A stretch of 64,000 nucleotides of DNA from Halichondria panicea (GCF_963675165.1 NC_087385.1:5725412-5789411), one strand, 5' to 3'; positions 11,851 to 22,875 are shown, counted from the first letter of the stretch. Translations and numbers: made by a program. The notes: a model not told the origin generated them from the sequence alone.

Positions 11851-12222
11851 CTAAGTAGAAATTGTTGTGACTTTCAAAGAAAACCCAACACGAAGTTCGT
11901 AGGATCCACTAGTACTCATATCAAATCTATTGCAGTCGGTGATTCTGAACTTTGTGGGGTTTTGAATGCCTGCAAGATCGAGCCTTACAAAAAGACGATA
12001 ATTCCAACTATATCCACTGTCACTGTCTTGATGGTTAGTAAACCCTTTCCACACTTTTCCTTGTGCAACTGTTTGGATAACAGCCAATTTAGCTTCAAGA
12101 GGATCGCCTGCAGCAAGGTCAATCTCATCCCACTTTCCATCATTCCCCTTGTACCTTCCAGTAAATTCCTGACGAACTAATCCCTTGTAGAGCGCAGCTA
12201 TCTCTTCCTTTTGAGTTTCCAT
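11851..12222 (-). CDS. Antisense small-protein family, member d (type I)
   Basis: Intact 123-residue single-exon frame, the shortest complete member. It carries the full core: YKGLVRQEFTGRYKGN, KWDEIDLAAGDP, AVIQTVAQGKVWKGFT, QDSDSGYSWNYRLFVRLD, AGIQNPTKFRI. It aligns best with members a and b. There is no signal peptide or membrane segment. A perfect heat-shock element lies 112 bp upstream at 12334. Unlike the other members it is not directly preceded by a RhoGEF exon copy. Function unknown. Confidence 0.72.
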   Translation of the reverse strand: METQKEEIAALYKGLVRQEFTGRYKGNDGKWDEIDLAAGDPLEAKLAVIQTVAQGKVWKGFTNHQDSDSGYSWNYRLFVRLDLAGIQNPTKFRITDCNRFDMSTSGSYELRVGFSLKVTTIST

Positions 12223-12333
12223 CGATGCTGTAGTTGTGTCCTCTCTATTATTTAGCTTTTAATGAAAGTTGTTGTATGTATGTGGTATATATACGCATGT
12301 CATTACATGGTCCAATTAGTACGTGTAGAGTTG

Positions 12334-12346
12334 TTCTAGAACATTC
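12334..12346 (-). promoter_or_regulatory. Heat-shock element upstream of member d
   Basis: Perfect TTCnnGAAnnTTC match 112 bp upstream of the gene at 11851-12222, inside a block of about 30 bp shared with the site at 9934. Confidence 0.5.
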
Positions 12347-12984
12347 TACTAGCTTATACTCAGTGTTCCATATAAATTATGCACTTGTACATGTATGCAT
12401 TCGCTATATATAGCAACAATGATGTCAAACGATATTCATAGACTTCATTCACAAGTGCATTCTATGGCCATAAGGCAAGCCAAACCTAACAATTAAAATT
12501 CAGTCACAATAAACCTGCATAATCACAATGTTTATGGAGGTATAATCCTCCACAGAAGTATAACCTCTGTGGGCCTCATATGCTAGATCTGTGCACAGAT
12601 TAAGTGCAGAATCCATTTGGATTTCCAGTTCCCAATGCAATCAAGTAGACACGCCCATGTGTTAGATCTATAGTATACATGCCCCCCAGCAGAACTAGAG
12701 GAGTCTGGTAGCTAGATTAGATCTATTCAATGGCAAACCAACACAAAGTAAATGTAGTTAAGGGCCAATAATTATTGATTGGGAGAGATTTTCAGCGATC
12801 TGTTATCATAACGTTTCCCCTTCACACACACACACACACACACAGCTGGTAAGACAACCGGTATGGAAGGGTTCCAAACAACCTGTATCAGCAACACTAC
12901 ACGGAATATACCTCTGTGGCACAATATGACGGAGGAATATACCCCCGTGAAGGTCGTGAAATATGCAGGTTTAGTGACAAGAAT

Positions 12985-13060
12985 TTTGTTTGGTAGACCT
13001 CAACGCGAATCTCCTCAGGATCAGCCCAGTCAGAGGATCACCAATTGTCAGATTAGTCAG
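12985..13060 (+). pseudogene. Degenerate fragment of the RhoGEF DH exon
   Basis: Resembles the end of the exon at 3857-4045 (agacctcaacgcgaatctcc, then cagaggatcacca) with several changes. No usable splice donor follows. Confidence 0.6.
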
Positions 13061-13819
13061 AGGTACTGCCAAGTACGCGTAATCAACATCTGTATAATTA
13101 TGTATTCATACCTCAGACCTCAGACAGGATATAGCATTAGCTATTAGCTACACGTACGTCTGAATTGTTCGTACTTCAATGCCGCCCAGTTTGCATTTTA
13201 TCTATCACAAATCACAAAGTACTATTTAGGAAAAAGTATACTAAAAAAATGTTGTGAAAACATTGAGTTGACTCGGACTCGAACACCAAAAAGAACACAA
13301 GGGTTGGTGTTGGCTGTTTTATGGTTGATATAGTTATTGGTATGGTTCGAGTGAGATACAGCACTACATGCATGTACTTCTGCTTTTTGATTATCACTCT
13401 GATAATCAAACTACTGGCATATCATGATGATAGAAGATTAGGAGTACAGGGGTAAACAAATAATTAATTTTGCAATGACGCTATGATTTTACTTTGGTAT
13501 GCCCGCACCCACCTGTTTCTGCATTAAAGTTGAATTATTTACCTAGGATAAAAACAACCCATTGTATGTCCATGTATAACATCATCGAGTTGTAACAACT
13601 TAGTGCTGTACCTAGCTCATTCAAACCATGTTTTTCTAGTTATAGCAAGTTCAATTAGCACTCTCATTCTGTTTTTATTGTATGTCTGTAATTGTACTGG
13701 GTTTGTCTAATATCATTCTATCCTGTACTGAAGTGTTTATGCTCCATCATTGGGACTGAACTATAATAATGACAACAACTACTGGCTACGTACCCCCCTA
13801 AACACACACTCTGTCACAG

Positions 13820-13948
13820 GACATGATGAAGCATTTCAGCAATGCCCCCAAGGCGTACTTTGACCTCCAGATGGCTCTGAACAGAATGCTCAAGGTCCTC
13901 AAGAATTTCAACGACTCTCTACACGTTGTCAGATTCAAAAGGTTTCCA
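13820..13948 (+). pseudogene. Open copy of the RhoGEF exon at 5179
   Basis: Same length as the original exon (129 bp), with acceptor (tctgtcacag) and donor (gtgagt) kept and an open frame (DMMKHFSNAPKAYFDLQM). Only amino-acid changes separate it from the original. It sits in a block whose other exons are damaged, so I treat it as a relic; use as an alternative exon cannot be excluded. Confidence 0.7.
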
Positions 13949-13985
13949 GTGAGTATATATAATTACAGGTTTCTGTTCCTTTTGA

Positions 13986-14631
13986 TTATGTTGCATGCTG
14001 GCAAACAATCGTGTTTTGTGCGTGCAATAATATTAATGTAAGCAACGAAACCACAGCGTAGACGTCCGTAGGCGTAAACGTGTGTAATCTAATTAGCATA
14101 CTATGCAAACGAAACAGAAGCTTTAATTTGGCAGCTATGGCTACTGTCTGAATAGTATAATTGGAGGGGTGACAGTACAAGCACCCGTAGGAAATTGTTA
14201 TTATGACTCTACGTTTATCTCTGTAATTGGGATTGTTAGGAATGTCAAATGGTTTACAATCCATGATCTTGTATTGACCTTGTGGTTGAGGTGAACTTGG
14301 ATTCACTAATTCTGCAAAGAAGCAGTAGTTGGTGTAGCTTTTTGAGTCTTCAGGCCCAGTGAATCCTTTCCACACACGTCCGTTTGCTATCAAGTGAATT
14401 GCTTTCAAGCTTTTAATGACGTCAGTAGATCGAGGTATTATCCACAAGAATCATATCCCAATATTTTTCTTCTCCTTCGGGTTTCAGATCTTTGATTTTA
14501 AATCGTTGTTTGTAAGTTCCCTTGAACATCTTTTGTTTTAGACCGTCATAGTATGATTTAATATCTGGCATTGGTACAGGCTGTACAGGTGGTAGTACAG
14601 CTGGCTCCATCATTGGGTGAAAGTAGTACAA
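13986..14631 (-). pseudogene. Antisense small-protein family, member e (frameshifted, type II)
   Basis: Two overlapping frames together cover one family member. The first (14422-14631) runs from an N-terminus MYYFHPMMEP through MFKGTYKQ to DMILVDN and stops. The second (13986-14447) resumes at STDVIKSLKAIH and carries VWKGFTGPEDS, YTNYCFFAEL, GQYKIMDCKPFDIP. A net one-base change near 14440 separates them. The usual stop after VIITIS is also gone, so the frame runs on about 60 residues. Either a pseudogene or a sequencing error at the first break; the second change favours decay. Confidence 0.7.
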
Positions 14632-14916
14632 GCTTATAGCAATGATTTTAATATACTCTTCAACTTCAGTAAACTCTTTAAAGTTCTTGTAGGGAGATTA
14701 TTGTAGTATGTGTACTTAGTGTAGGAGTTGCTAAATATGCACGTGCTTAACGAATTCTTGTCCATATTTAGTAGTGGCAATGTCAACAGTCTTAATTATC
14801 CTTGCCCCAGTGATCCTGCTGAACAAAAAGGTTACAGTTCATGCCGTAAATGGTGTACATTGACGAATATTGGCCACTTAAATTGTTTAATATCAATATA
14901 TCATGTGACTGTGTAG

Positions 14917-16149
14917 GATGCGTTCAACGTGTGGGACAGTGGTGCCAGTGTCAGTCGCTCCCTCTTCTCCCGCGGCCATGAGAGACACGTCTTCCTCTTT
15001 GAGAAGATCATCATCTTTAGCAAAAAGATTGAAGAGAAGAAGAGAGTCAGGAAATCAGACGCCTACCTCTACAAAGGTCACCTTGAGGTGAGTGCCTATA
15101 CTCCCACCCCCTCTAACAGCTGACAGACATTGCACTGAAGGATTCCATCGACACTCAGCCTCTTCAGTTTATCTTAACGGTACACGGACAACAGAAAATA
15201 TACAAAATTCTGGTGAGTGCAACTGGAGCTTGTGTGTCATGTGATTAATAACCCCGCCCACGGGCCCAGACGAAGGTGATACAAACCATGTGGACGAATG
15301 AGATACGAAGATTGCTACAAGCTTAAGTGCAGTTCACACTCATGAAAGGTAGGGAGTGGTCTATTGATGTTTGCTCGCTATCATTATGGATACTCACACA
15401 CACACAGATAAGGTGATCAAGTCTGGGACTCTAGACAGAAAGAGTTACAAGGGGAAGACCAAGCTTTAATTGTGAGTTTCTACTATTCTTCCCTAATACA
15501 ACAGTGTACTCATCTGAACCTCCACAGCAACACATCAAAGAGACAGTCAGTTGTTTGCTTCCATCAAGGAAGAGTCCCCCAAGAAATCAATATCGTAAGT
15601 CGATCGATACCCTCACCCTCCCTCAGTTCATAACCTCCCCTCCGTGTACAGTGACAGATTCAACCTGTTCAATCGAAACAAGAAGGGTGACCAGAAGAAG
15701 CCCCTCAAGTCCTCCACCAGTCTCTCAGGAAACCCTGAGTCATCCCTCGTGGCAGTGTCCCTCCCAGTCTCAAGTACTCTATCGGTGGCAAGTCTGGTCG
15801 CAGAGCATCAAATGAGCAGGCCTCACTGTCCAAGTCCAGCATTGAGAGTGCCAGGAGCACCAACGGTGGGTTGTTGTGTGTGTGTGTGGGTCACAGTAGT
15901 ATTGTTTAATTTGTACATTGATATAGTAGCTGTTATACCGTATAGCGCGAAATTTTCGAATGTACTCAAATGTGCTCAGACTACTGCAAGAATCGCTCCA
16001 ACTCTGAGACACTGGTTAACGAGGGGGCGGAGTGTTAGGCATTCCTCAGGCATACAGCGCAACCTTGCTCACGCTCTAGACCTCAATGCATATCTCCTCA
16101 GGCCAGTTCAGAGGATCACCAAATATCATGCAGCTACTGCACGCTTAAA
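14917..16149 (+). pseudogene. Duplicated PH-region exons joined to a DH fragment
   Basis: 14917-15900 copies the exons at 6190-7167 in order, nearly identical over long stretches (HVFLFEKIIIFSKKIEEKKR), but with insertions that break frames (a stop after LLQA near 15325 and an extra taat near 15470). At about 15968 it jumps to a copy of the DH exon 3857-4045, which contains an in-frame stop (gagtgttaggc). The DH fragment lying after PH exons shows rearrangement after duplication. The junction is next to a tatagcgcgaaattttcg motif like the end of the element at 56811. Confidence 0.85.
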
Positions 16150-16343
16150 GTGAGTTATTGACATGAAAAACGTGGCATTTATAATTTTGAGCACCCGTAG
16201 CTTGAGTCAAAAACATGCTCTCATTCTGCGTTTTAATTAAACATAATTAATTATAGCTAATGTAATTAGTTCAAAGTAAACATTATACAGACTACACTAA
16301 TCTATTGTAACTCGTGGCCGCCTACGTAGTTTGGGTTGATTTC

Positions 16344-17000
16344 TTATATACACTTGGAAATTGTTATTTTGAATCCAGTTCCTTCTGGGTACTTGCTATT
16401 TGCAGGAAAATTAAACTCTTGAACATTATTGATCACGTGTTGACCTACTAGTTGTAAACGTTCATTATTTTCTGCAAAGAAGCGGTAGTTGGTGTAGTAT
16501 GTCGAGTCTTCAGGCCCAGTGAATCCTTTCCACACACGGCCGTTTACTATCGGGTGAATTGCTCTCAAGATCTGAATGATGTCAGTAGAGCCATTATCCA
16601 CATCAATCATTTCCCACTCTTTGCCATGTCCATTCCATTGTCCTTGGGGACGTCCCTTGAACACCTTTTGCTTGAGGCTACGGTAGAGTGCATGTACGTT
16701 ACCTTCATTACATAGACGTGCTTCTTTTTCTTCCTCTAAACGGTGGCATGCTTCCTCAAATTGATTCTGTATTTTTTCTTTTGCTTCATCAATACATTTG
16801 TGTGCTTCCAGCTCTTTGTCAACATGGAGTTGTACACACAGGTGTGCTTCTTCTGCCTTGTCCTCAATCATTTGGGATGCCTGGTTGTATTCACCCTTTT
16901 TTATAAGGTCTGCTGCTTCTTGAGGCCATTTAGAGACCTTTTCTTTTGCGCCCTGTACTATACCTATATTCGGTTCTTCATATTGTACTTCTTCATTCAT
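16344..17000 (-). CDS. Antisense small-protein family, member f (type II, long, coiled coil)
   Basis: Intact 218-residue single-exon frame, the longest member. Residues about 15-105 form a charged helical region rich in E, K and A (AADLIKKGEYNQASQMIEDK, EACHRLEEEKEAR) that should form coiled coil. The family core follows: LYRSLKQKVFKGRPQGQW, WEMIDVDNGSTDIIQIL, GRVWKGFTGPEDS, YTNYRFFAENNE, and a C-terminal GFKITIS. Members e and g share the GPEDS version of the core, which separates type II from type I (a, b, d). No enzyme motif or targeting signal is visible. Function unknown. Confidence 0.75.
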   Translation of the reverse strand: MNEEVQYEEPNIGIVQGAKEKVSKWPQEAADLIKKGEYNQASQMIEDKAEEAHLCVQLHVDKELEAHKCIDEAKEKIQNQFEEACHRLEEEKEARLCNEGNVHALYRSLKQKVFKGRPQGQWNGHGKEWEMIDVDNGSTDIIQILRAIHPIVNGRVWKGFTGPEDSTYYTNYRFFAENNERLQLVGQHVINNVQEFNFPANSKYPEGTGFKITISKCI

Positions 17001-18038
17001 TTTAGCTTCACGTTCGTAGAATTTGATAAACTTAAGCTATATTGAATTTAAGTGCGGTAGCTAGTAAGTGCAAAGTGCGTGTAAATCAAATGTGTATGTA
17101 TTCATCAACCTCAGACCTCAGACAGGATATAGCTATTAGCAGGAGCACATATAGGTGCTCCTGCTATTAGCTACATGTATACATTAAAAATTCTATTAAT
17201 GGCCGGATTAATTGTTCGTACTTTCATGCCACCCAGTTTGCATTTTAGTACTATTTGGGAAAACAGCAATTTTTGTGTCAAGTGTTCAGGTAGTTTGCTG
17301 GTGATTCAGGATCATATATATAGAGGATATAGGAGTACAGGGATAAACAATATTTATAACATGTTGCAACGATTTACTTTGGTATGCCCTCCCCCTCCCC
17401 ACTTGAGCCTGCATTAAATTATTTACCCAGGATGTGTCATCAAAGCTGAAGGAGTAGTGCTGTCACTCAAACCATGCCATATAAAACAACGTACCAGCAC
17501 CAACCTATTGTTTGGTGTTTGGGGTCAACCCTATACTTTTATTTTTCCACAATTTAATAATGTTGTAAGATTTGTTCCAGAACAATCTATATTGAAGACA
17601 CGCAACGCACGTGGTACTTTGATCATGTGACAAATGGTCAAGTGTTGTTGAGTACCTTAAGGTGACATATTTTCACAGGTAGATTTGTTTGCGTTTTTAC
17701 ACACATTGTTTTTACAGTTTTGTACATTTTGCTGGTATAATTTTTTGCGAAATGTCGATCTGGATACATTAAACAAGAGGGCGGCCAATTATTTGCGAGT
17801 ACTAATTTTTGCGATTTTACTTTCATTCGCAGAAATAGCAGAAATAATCAGTGACTCGTGTAATCGGTGCCTGTAGCTTTAGTCTAAATTTAAAAAACAC
17901 CCTCATTCTGTACTTTAAAGGAGTATGTAAATTCGTACCTGGCTCGTCTAATATCATTCCATCCATGCACCGAATTGTTTATGCTCTTCTTGACTACCCC
18001 CTGCTCCTTGCCCCCTCTAACCACACACTCTGTCACAG

Positions 18039-18154
18039 GACATGGTGATGCCCTCAAGGCGTACTCTGACCTCCAGATGGCTCTGGACAGAATGCTCAAG
18101 GTCCTCAAAAATCTCAATGACTCTCTACACGTTGTCAGACTTAAAGGGTTTCCA
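18039..18154 (+). pseudogene. Broken copy of the RhoGEF exon at 5179
   Basis: Acceptor tctgtcacag and donor gtgagt are kept, but a deletion after gacatggtgatg removes the KHSSNA segment and shifts the frame. It precedes antisense member g in the same arrangement as at 5179/5412. Confidence 0.85.
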
Positions 18155-18314
18155 GTGAGTGTATTAATCACATAAAACTCGAATATATAAAACCAAACAC
18201 ATTAATTAAACAGGGGTGACTGACATTATTATACATACTGGCAGAATGTGCCATTATTTTAACCTCGAATACGCTAAGAACAACAGACATGTAGACAGCT
18301 GGCAGACTGTGCCA

Positions 18315-18737
18315 CTACTGTAAACCTGTGGCTGCATGGGCTAAACAGGAAATTGTTATTTCGACTCCATATCCATCTGAGTAATTGGGATTATTTGGAA
18401 TCGAAAATGGTTTAACATCAGTGATCATGTATTGACCTTCGAATTCTGATGAACTTTTGTTCACAATTTTTGCATAAAGGCGATAGTCGTTGTAGGAGTC
18501 TTCAGGCCCAGTGAATCCTTTCCACACAAGTCCGTTTGCTTTCGGGTGAATTTCTTTCAAGATTTTAATGATAGAGCGATCATTCACGTCAATCGTATCC
18601 CAGTCTGTGCCATGTCCGTTCCATGGTTTTTGTTCACATCCTATGAATATCTTGTGCTTGATACTTTGATTAAGGGATTTAAGTTCTTCAGATTTCCATG
18701 CCATCATTGAGTGAAAGTAGTCTACTAATCGTAACAA
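18315..18737 (-). CDS. Antisense small-protein family, member g (type II)
   Basis: Intact 140-residue frame. Core: LNQSIKHKIFIGCEQKPWNG, DWDTIDVNDRSIIKILKEIH, GLVWKGFTGPEDSYNDYRLY, then EGQYMITDVKPFSIP and VEITIS. It is closest to member e, including the IPNNPNY motif. It follows a duplicated RhoGEF exon. The C-terminal tail (CLAHAATGLQ) is unlike the others and may derive from loss of the original stop. Function unknown. Confidence 0.68.
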   Translation of the reverse strand: MLRLVDYFHSMMAWKSEELKSLNQSIKHKIFIGCEQKPWNGHGTDWDTIDVNDRSIIKILKEIHPKANGLVWKGFTGPEDSYNDYRLYAKIVNKSSSEFEGQYMITDVKPFSIPNNPNYSDGYGVEITISCLAHAATGLQ

Positions 18738-18990
18738 GCAGCAATGATTTGAATAGTTATATTACTTGTCAGCCTGCTTTAATGTGTGTATGTACTTAGT
18801 GTTTGATATGCACATGCTTAACTGCATGCTTGTCCATTAGGATGAATAGTCAACCGTACATGTCATGATTGTTTCCTTTAGTGGGTTATATAATGGTATG
18901 TTTACCGTGGTGCCCACACAATTTTGTCCACACTCTGTACTATGCACTTTACTCACCGTCTCACCCATCCACACCTATACCCACTCCCAG

Positions 18991-19338
18991 GCCCCTGGTG
19001 CTGCTCGCTACTACTACGCCATGGAGGACTACAATCCTGGAGATTCCGATAGTGGTATCAGTCTCTGCAAGGAGCAACAAGTGGAGGTGCTGGGTATCAA
19101 CCCCTACGGCTGGTGGTGGGTACGAGTGACCAACGACTGTAACGGGGAGTTAGAGGAAGGTTGGGTGCCAGCCGGTTATCTCAGAGTTATCGATGAGCTC
19201 AAGGAGGAAGGGACAGCGTTGTGTATTTTTTGTGAACTTTGCATTGCGAGTGTTTATTTTGTATGGATAGATTTGACTGTTGTACAGTATTCACATTCCC
19301 ACAAAGATACAAGTTTTGCATTTGGGGGGAGGGGCTAG
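18991..19338 (+). pseudogene. Second copy of the RhoGEF SH3 exon
   Basis: Near-identical to 7606-7851 (NPYGWWWVRVTN and EEGWVPAGYLRVI intact) with the acceptor kept. Loss of the old stop extends the frame to 19338. The SH3 fold itself looks undamaged. With no intact upstream exons it probably has no partner, unless it is spliced from the upstream RhoGEF as an alternative last exon. It ends 33 bp before the TIR-NHL start. Confidence 0.75.
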
Positions 19339-19370
19339 TCCCTGCATTCTGATACTAGACCACAAATAAG

Positions 19371-21041
19371 ATGGCTGAGGTTGAGGCAGAGTCAGTACAA
19401 GACCAGGAGCTGTTCATTAGCTATGGCCGTGAGCCTGAACTGTTGGAGTTTGTGGCGAGACTCAAGCTAGACCTAGAGAGCAATGGATTCTCTGTCTGGT
19501 TGGACATGAAGGTCAGTGAGTACAGTACTAGATCTTGCTCTATAGAATAGATCTAGCTATTAATTAAATATAGAAGTGTGGGTCTAGCTGATGAGTGCAA
19601 ATTGACTGCGAATTGACCACACTTTTGTTTCTTATCTAGGATATCCAATCTGGTAGCGATTGGCATGGGGCTATTGGAAAGGGACTGCACAAGTGTCGTG
19701 GCATCATTCCAATCATCACCTCTAAGTACCTCACCTCTCGATTTTGCATCAACGAGCTGTACACAGCTGACGGAGACAAGAAACTCATCTTTCCCATCAT
19801 CTTTGAAGATGTGGACTTCAACTCTAGTGACACGGCGATGGGAGTCAAGTTTGTGATAAGCAGCATCAATTGGGCATGGCTGCGACCTGAGGATGACTAC
19901 GACACCAACCTCTACAAGTTTATGGAGGGATTAAGGACCAAAGGTGTGCGGCGTGTATCTACCTATGAATGATTCTTTAGGCGTAATTAGTGTTGAAACT
20001 GCAACTTAGCATTGTTATGGTATCATCACAAAGATTCCCTCATTTTCCATTTTCTACCCTTATTTGGCAATTTACAAGTTTCCTGCTAGTACAAATAATT
20101 TAAGGGGCCCTTCATTCACTGCAGGTATAGGCAGTCCAAAGAGTGAGGGTGAAGATGGTTCCTTGGCCTCACACAACATTCCGCCAGCTCCCATCATTGG
20201 ACCAGAGAATACGTCAAAGCCTCTCTTTCGAATCCCTGATGTTGAGATGGTACAGGGCATCACCACTGGACCCGATGGAGAGATAATCTGCTCAATAGCG
20301 GCAAAACATGCAATTTTTGTGTTCAATCCAGATGGTGAGAAGATCCTCTCATTTGGATCGTGTGGCATTCAGCCAGAGGAACTGATGAGCCCAAGTGGAG
20401 TGGCTGTCAATGGCGATGGACATTTGCTTGTAGCCTGTCAGTACAGTATCAAGAAGTTCACACTTAAGGGTGAGCTGGTACAAGAGTACGGTGGAGCCAT
20501 GACACCTGATCCAGATGAACGCAAACTACAGGCTCCCAGTGCACTAGTCATCGCCCCGAATGGAAATGTCTACATTTCAGAGATACAGACCCACAAAGTC
20601 AAGATTTTTGACTCTGACCTGAATTTTATCTCATCGTTCACCAATGCTTGCCCTGACCTTGGATCCGGACATCTCAACATGCCGCAAGGACTTGCAGTGA
20701 ACTCAGAGGGGGAGGTGTACGTGGCTGACCAACTCAACGGTGTGATACAAGTGTTTTCAGGTGATGGAGACTTTCTCTTTAAGTTTGGAAAGCCTGGTGC
20801 AACTGCTGGAAGTACGACGACCCCTTGTAGTATTGCTATTGATGAAGGAGACAATGTGTACGTTGGCAGTGGGATGAGTATCGTGTCCATCTTCAAAAAG
20901 AATGGTGGTTTTGTTCGAAAATTTGGTGGTAATGGTGCTGAGCTGGGCAAATTCAATTATCCACGAGGACTGCATGTGGACAAGCAAGGACTAGTGTACG
21001 TTGGAGAATGGACAAACAATAGAATTCAGGTTTTCAAATGA
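19371..21041 (+). CDS. TIR-NHL fusion protein
   Basis: Exons 19371-19511, 19640-19943, 20125-21041 give 453 residues. Residues about 12-148 are a TIR domain: ELFISYGREPELL, FSVWLDMKDIQSGSDWHGAI, IIPIITSKYLTSRFCINEL, ending with INWAWLRPE. Glu86 in CINEL occupies the position of the catalytic glutamate of NAD-cleaving TIRs (SARM1, plant TIRs), so enzymatic activity is possible. Residues about 183-453 hold six NHL repeats (for example MPQGLAVNSEGEVYVADQ and YPRGLHVDKQGLVYVGEW), enough for a six-bladed propeller that could bind protein or RNA. There is no signal peptide or membrane segment, so it is likely cytosolic. The role, innate sensing or NAD signalling, is an inference. The first exon has a dead copy at 7975-8176. 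Confidence 0.9.
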
Positions 21042-21224
21042 TAAACATTTCATGTAGAAGAAAATTAGTTTTTTATGCGGTGTCGCTGTATTTTATAATT
21101 ATTGTACGTATATTGTTTAAAAAAAATATCAACATCAGATTAGAGATTACACTATTAAACTATAGTTCTACAAAGTAATGTCAACTACATGCATAAAAGT
21201 TCGTGTATACATTGTTCAGACGGT

Positions 21225-22875
21225 CTAGCATGAGTGGTTGCAAGGGTATGCACAGTCCACCTCCCGCCCACTGCCACTCCCACTCCCTTCATAGTACCAG
21301 GTGGCAAACGTCTCATTGGCCCGTTGCCCGTTGACCATGATGTTTGTCCACTCACCTCCCAGAGACTGACAGTGGTGCAAGCAGGAATCAAAGAAGAAAC
21401 CACGACTATCTCCAGCAATAAAGTCAGCTGCAGCTTCAAGAAACTCCTATAAGAGAGTGATAGCAATATACCGATATAGTTTCATAATTCTATACCTTGC
21501 CAAAATTTTCCAGTAGTTTCATTTGGTCAGGTGTACACTTGGGTGGGTTACAAGGCAGCTGTAGGATGTTGCCTAGCTGCCATGTGTCGTACTGAGAGTT
21601 AAGTCCAAAGAGCTTGTTTTTGATGTAAGGCTCCGTGTACTGAGGGAAGAAGCACTTCCACTCCTCACCCTTTGGGGAGAGATCCTTTACACAGTCCTGG
21701 TTCACTCCACCAGCGCAGTTCTGCATCTTGAACACTGCATGGGAAACAGGCTCAGCTAATTACACCGCATATGTAATTACAATTATACCTCAGTGACACA
21801 CAAACACCACACATTATCGCACACTAATGATTGAATGCCTAACATTGAGTATACGTACACAAAGTGAAACAACACTCACCATATTGGTACTCCTTTCTGA
21901 TAAGAGGTTCCCCGTTGACATTGTTAGCATCAATGAAATACCTATAATCAAAAGTATTAGCCAGCTTTCAACTATCTAGTTATTAATTTTTACTAACCCA
22001 GCATCAGCAATGGCGTGAAATGTAGCTCCAGGGAACTTGCTTGCCACATAATCAGTGTGGATGTACGTTGCCAGCCCACCAGCTGAGCAGCCTGTCAGAA
22101 TAACTTCCGAAAAGTTGGCGATAGATTTAACAGACTCAACTGCTAAATCGAGGATCCTGAACCCTCTGAAATGCAAGTCGGTGTCTTTCCAGTTGACTAC
22201 TTTGTCTCTGAGTGTGTTATGCATGACATTGTTGAGAGTTTTAGTCATAATTTAGCAGCTATCTGAATAAAATCATGCATAGTAGTACTACTCACACATT
22301 GCCTGCAAAAGATGCTCCATCACAGTACTTTAGAAAGACGAGCGTCCAGTTGTAGAAGAGTGGGTTGAGCTGTGGGTCATCAGAGAGGAAGCCATTGAAG
22401 CTGGCAGTTGGGCCCCAGTTTTTAGAAGATCCCAGATTGGTTTTACTGCGTCCAACACAGTCGTCCTCATTGTAACACCATCCCCCACCCTCCATGTGCA
22501 TAATCAGTTTGCTTCGACCGCTTCCACTGCCTGTATAAGAAATGGTGGCAAGAGTGGTAATAGCTTTTCACAATATTAACATTGTTTGCCTACCTGGCCT
22601 GAAGTAGTAACCTGGAGGGGTACCATCCAAGCACACAGCACCCTGCATAGCCACAAATTAGTTAGCTGCCAAGCAAACTGCTTTAGCTAGTACCAGTACA
22701 TGCATTGCTATACAACTATATAATAATTATAGCTATAAGGTCATAGTTTTGTATTTTAGTGTTTTTTTACCATGCTAATTCCATCTTTCATGAGGACCAG
22801 ATCTCCAGGCATAGCCCAGACTGCTGAAAGACAGCAGAGAACCACGAGAGAGGTAAGCACTTTAGTGGACATCAT
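21225..22875 (-). CDS. Secreted pectin-acetylesterase/Notum-like hydrolase
   Basis: Seven exons (22771-22875, 22594-22642, 22296-22530, 21998-22207, 21880-21941, 21496-21734, 21225-21446), phases consistent, 373 residues. The N-terminus is a signal peptide (MMSTKVLTSLVVLCCLSAVW). Motifs of the PAE/Notum family: MEGGGWCYNEDDC, LGSSKNWG, KYCDGASFAGNV, FRGFRILDLAV, and the nucleophile-elbow serine in LTGCSAGGLATYIHTDY. The GCSAGGLA form and KYCDG.SF.G.V resemble plant pectin acetylesterases more than Notum (GSSAGG). It is expected to remove acyl groups from extracellular glycans, or lipid from protein if Notum-like; the substrate is not determinable here. The C-terminus is cysteine-rich (CAYPCNHSC) and likely disulfide-bonded. 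An unusual junction is the acceptor at 22208, chosen because earlier ones give stops. Confidence 0.9.
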
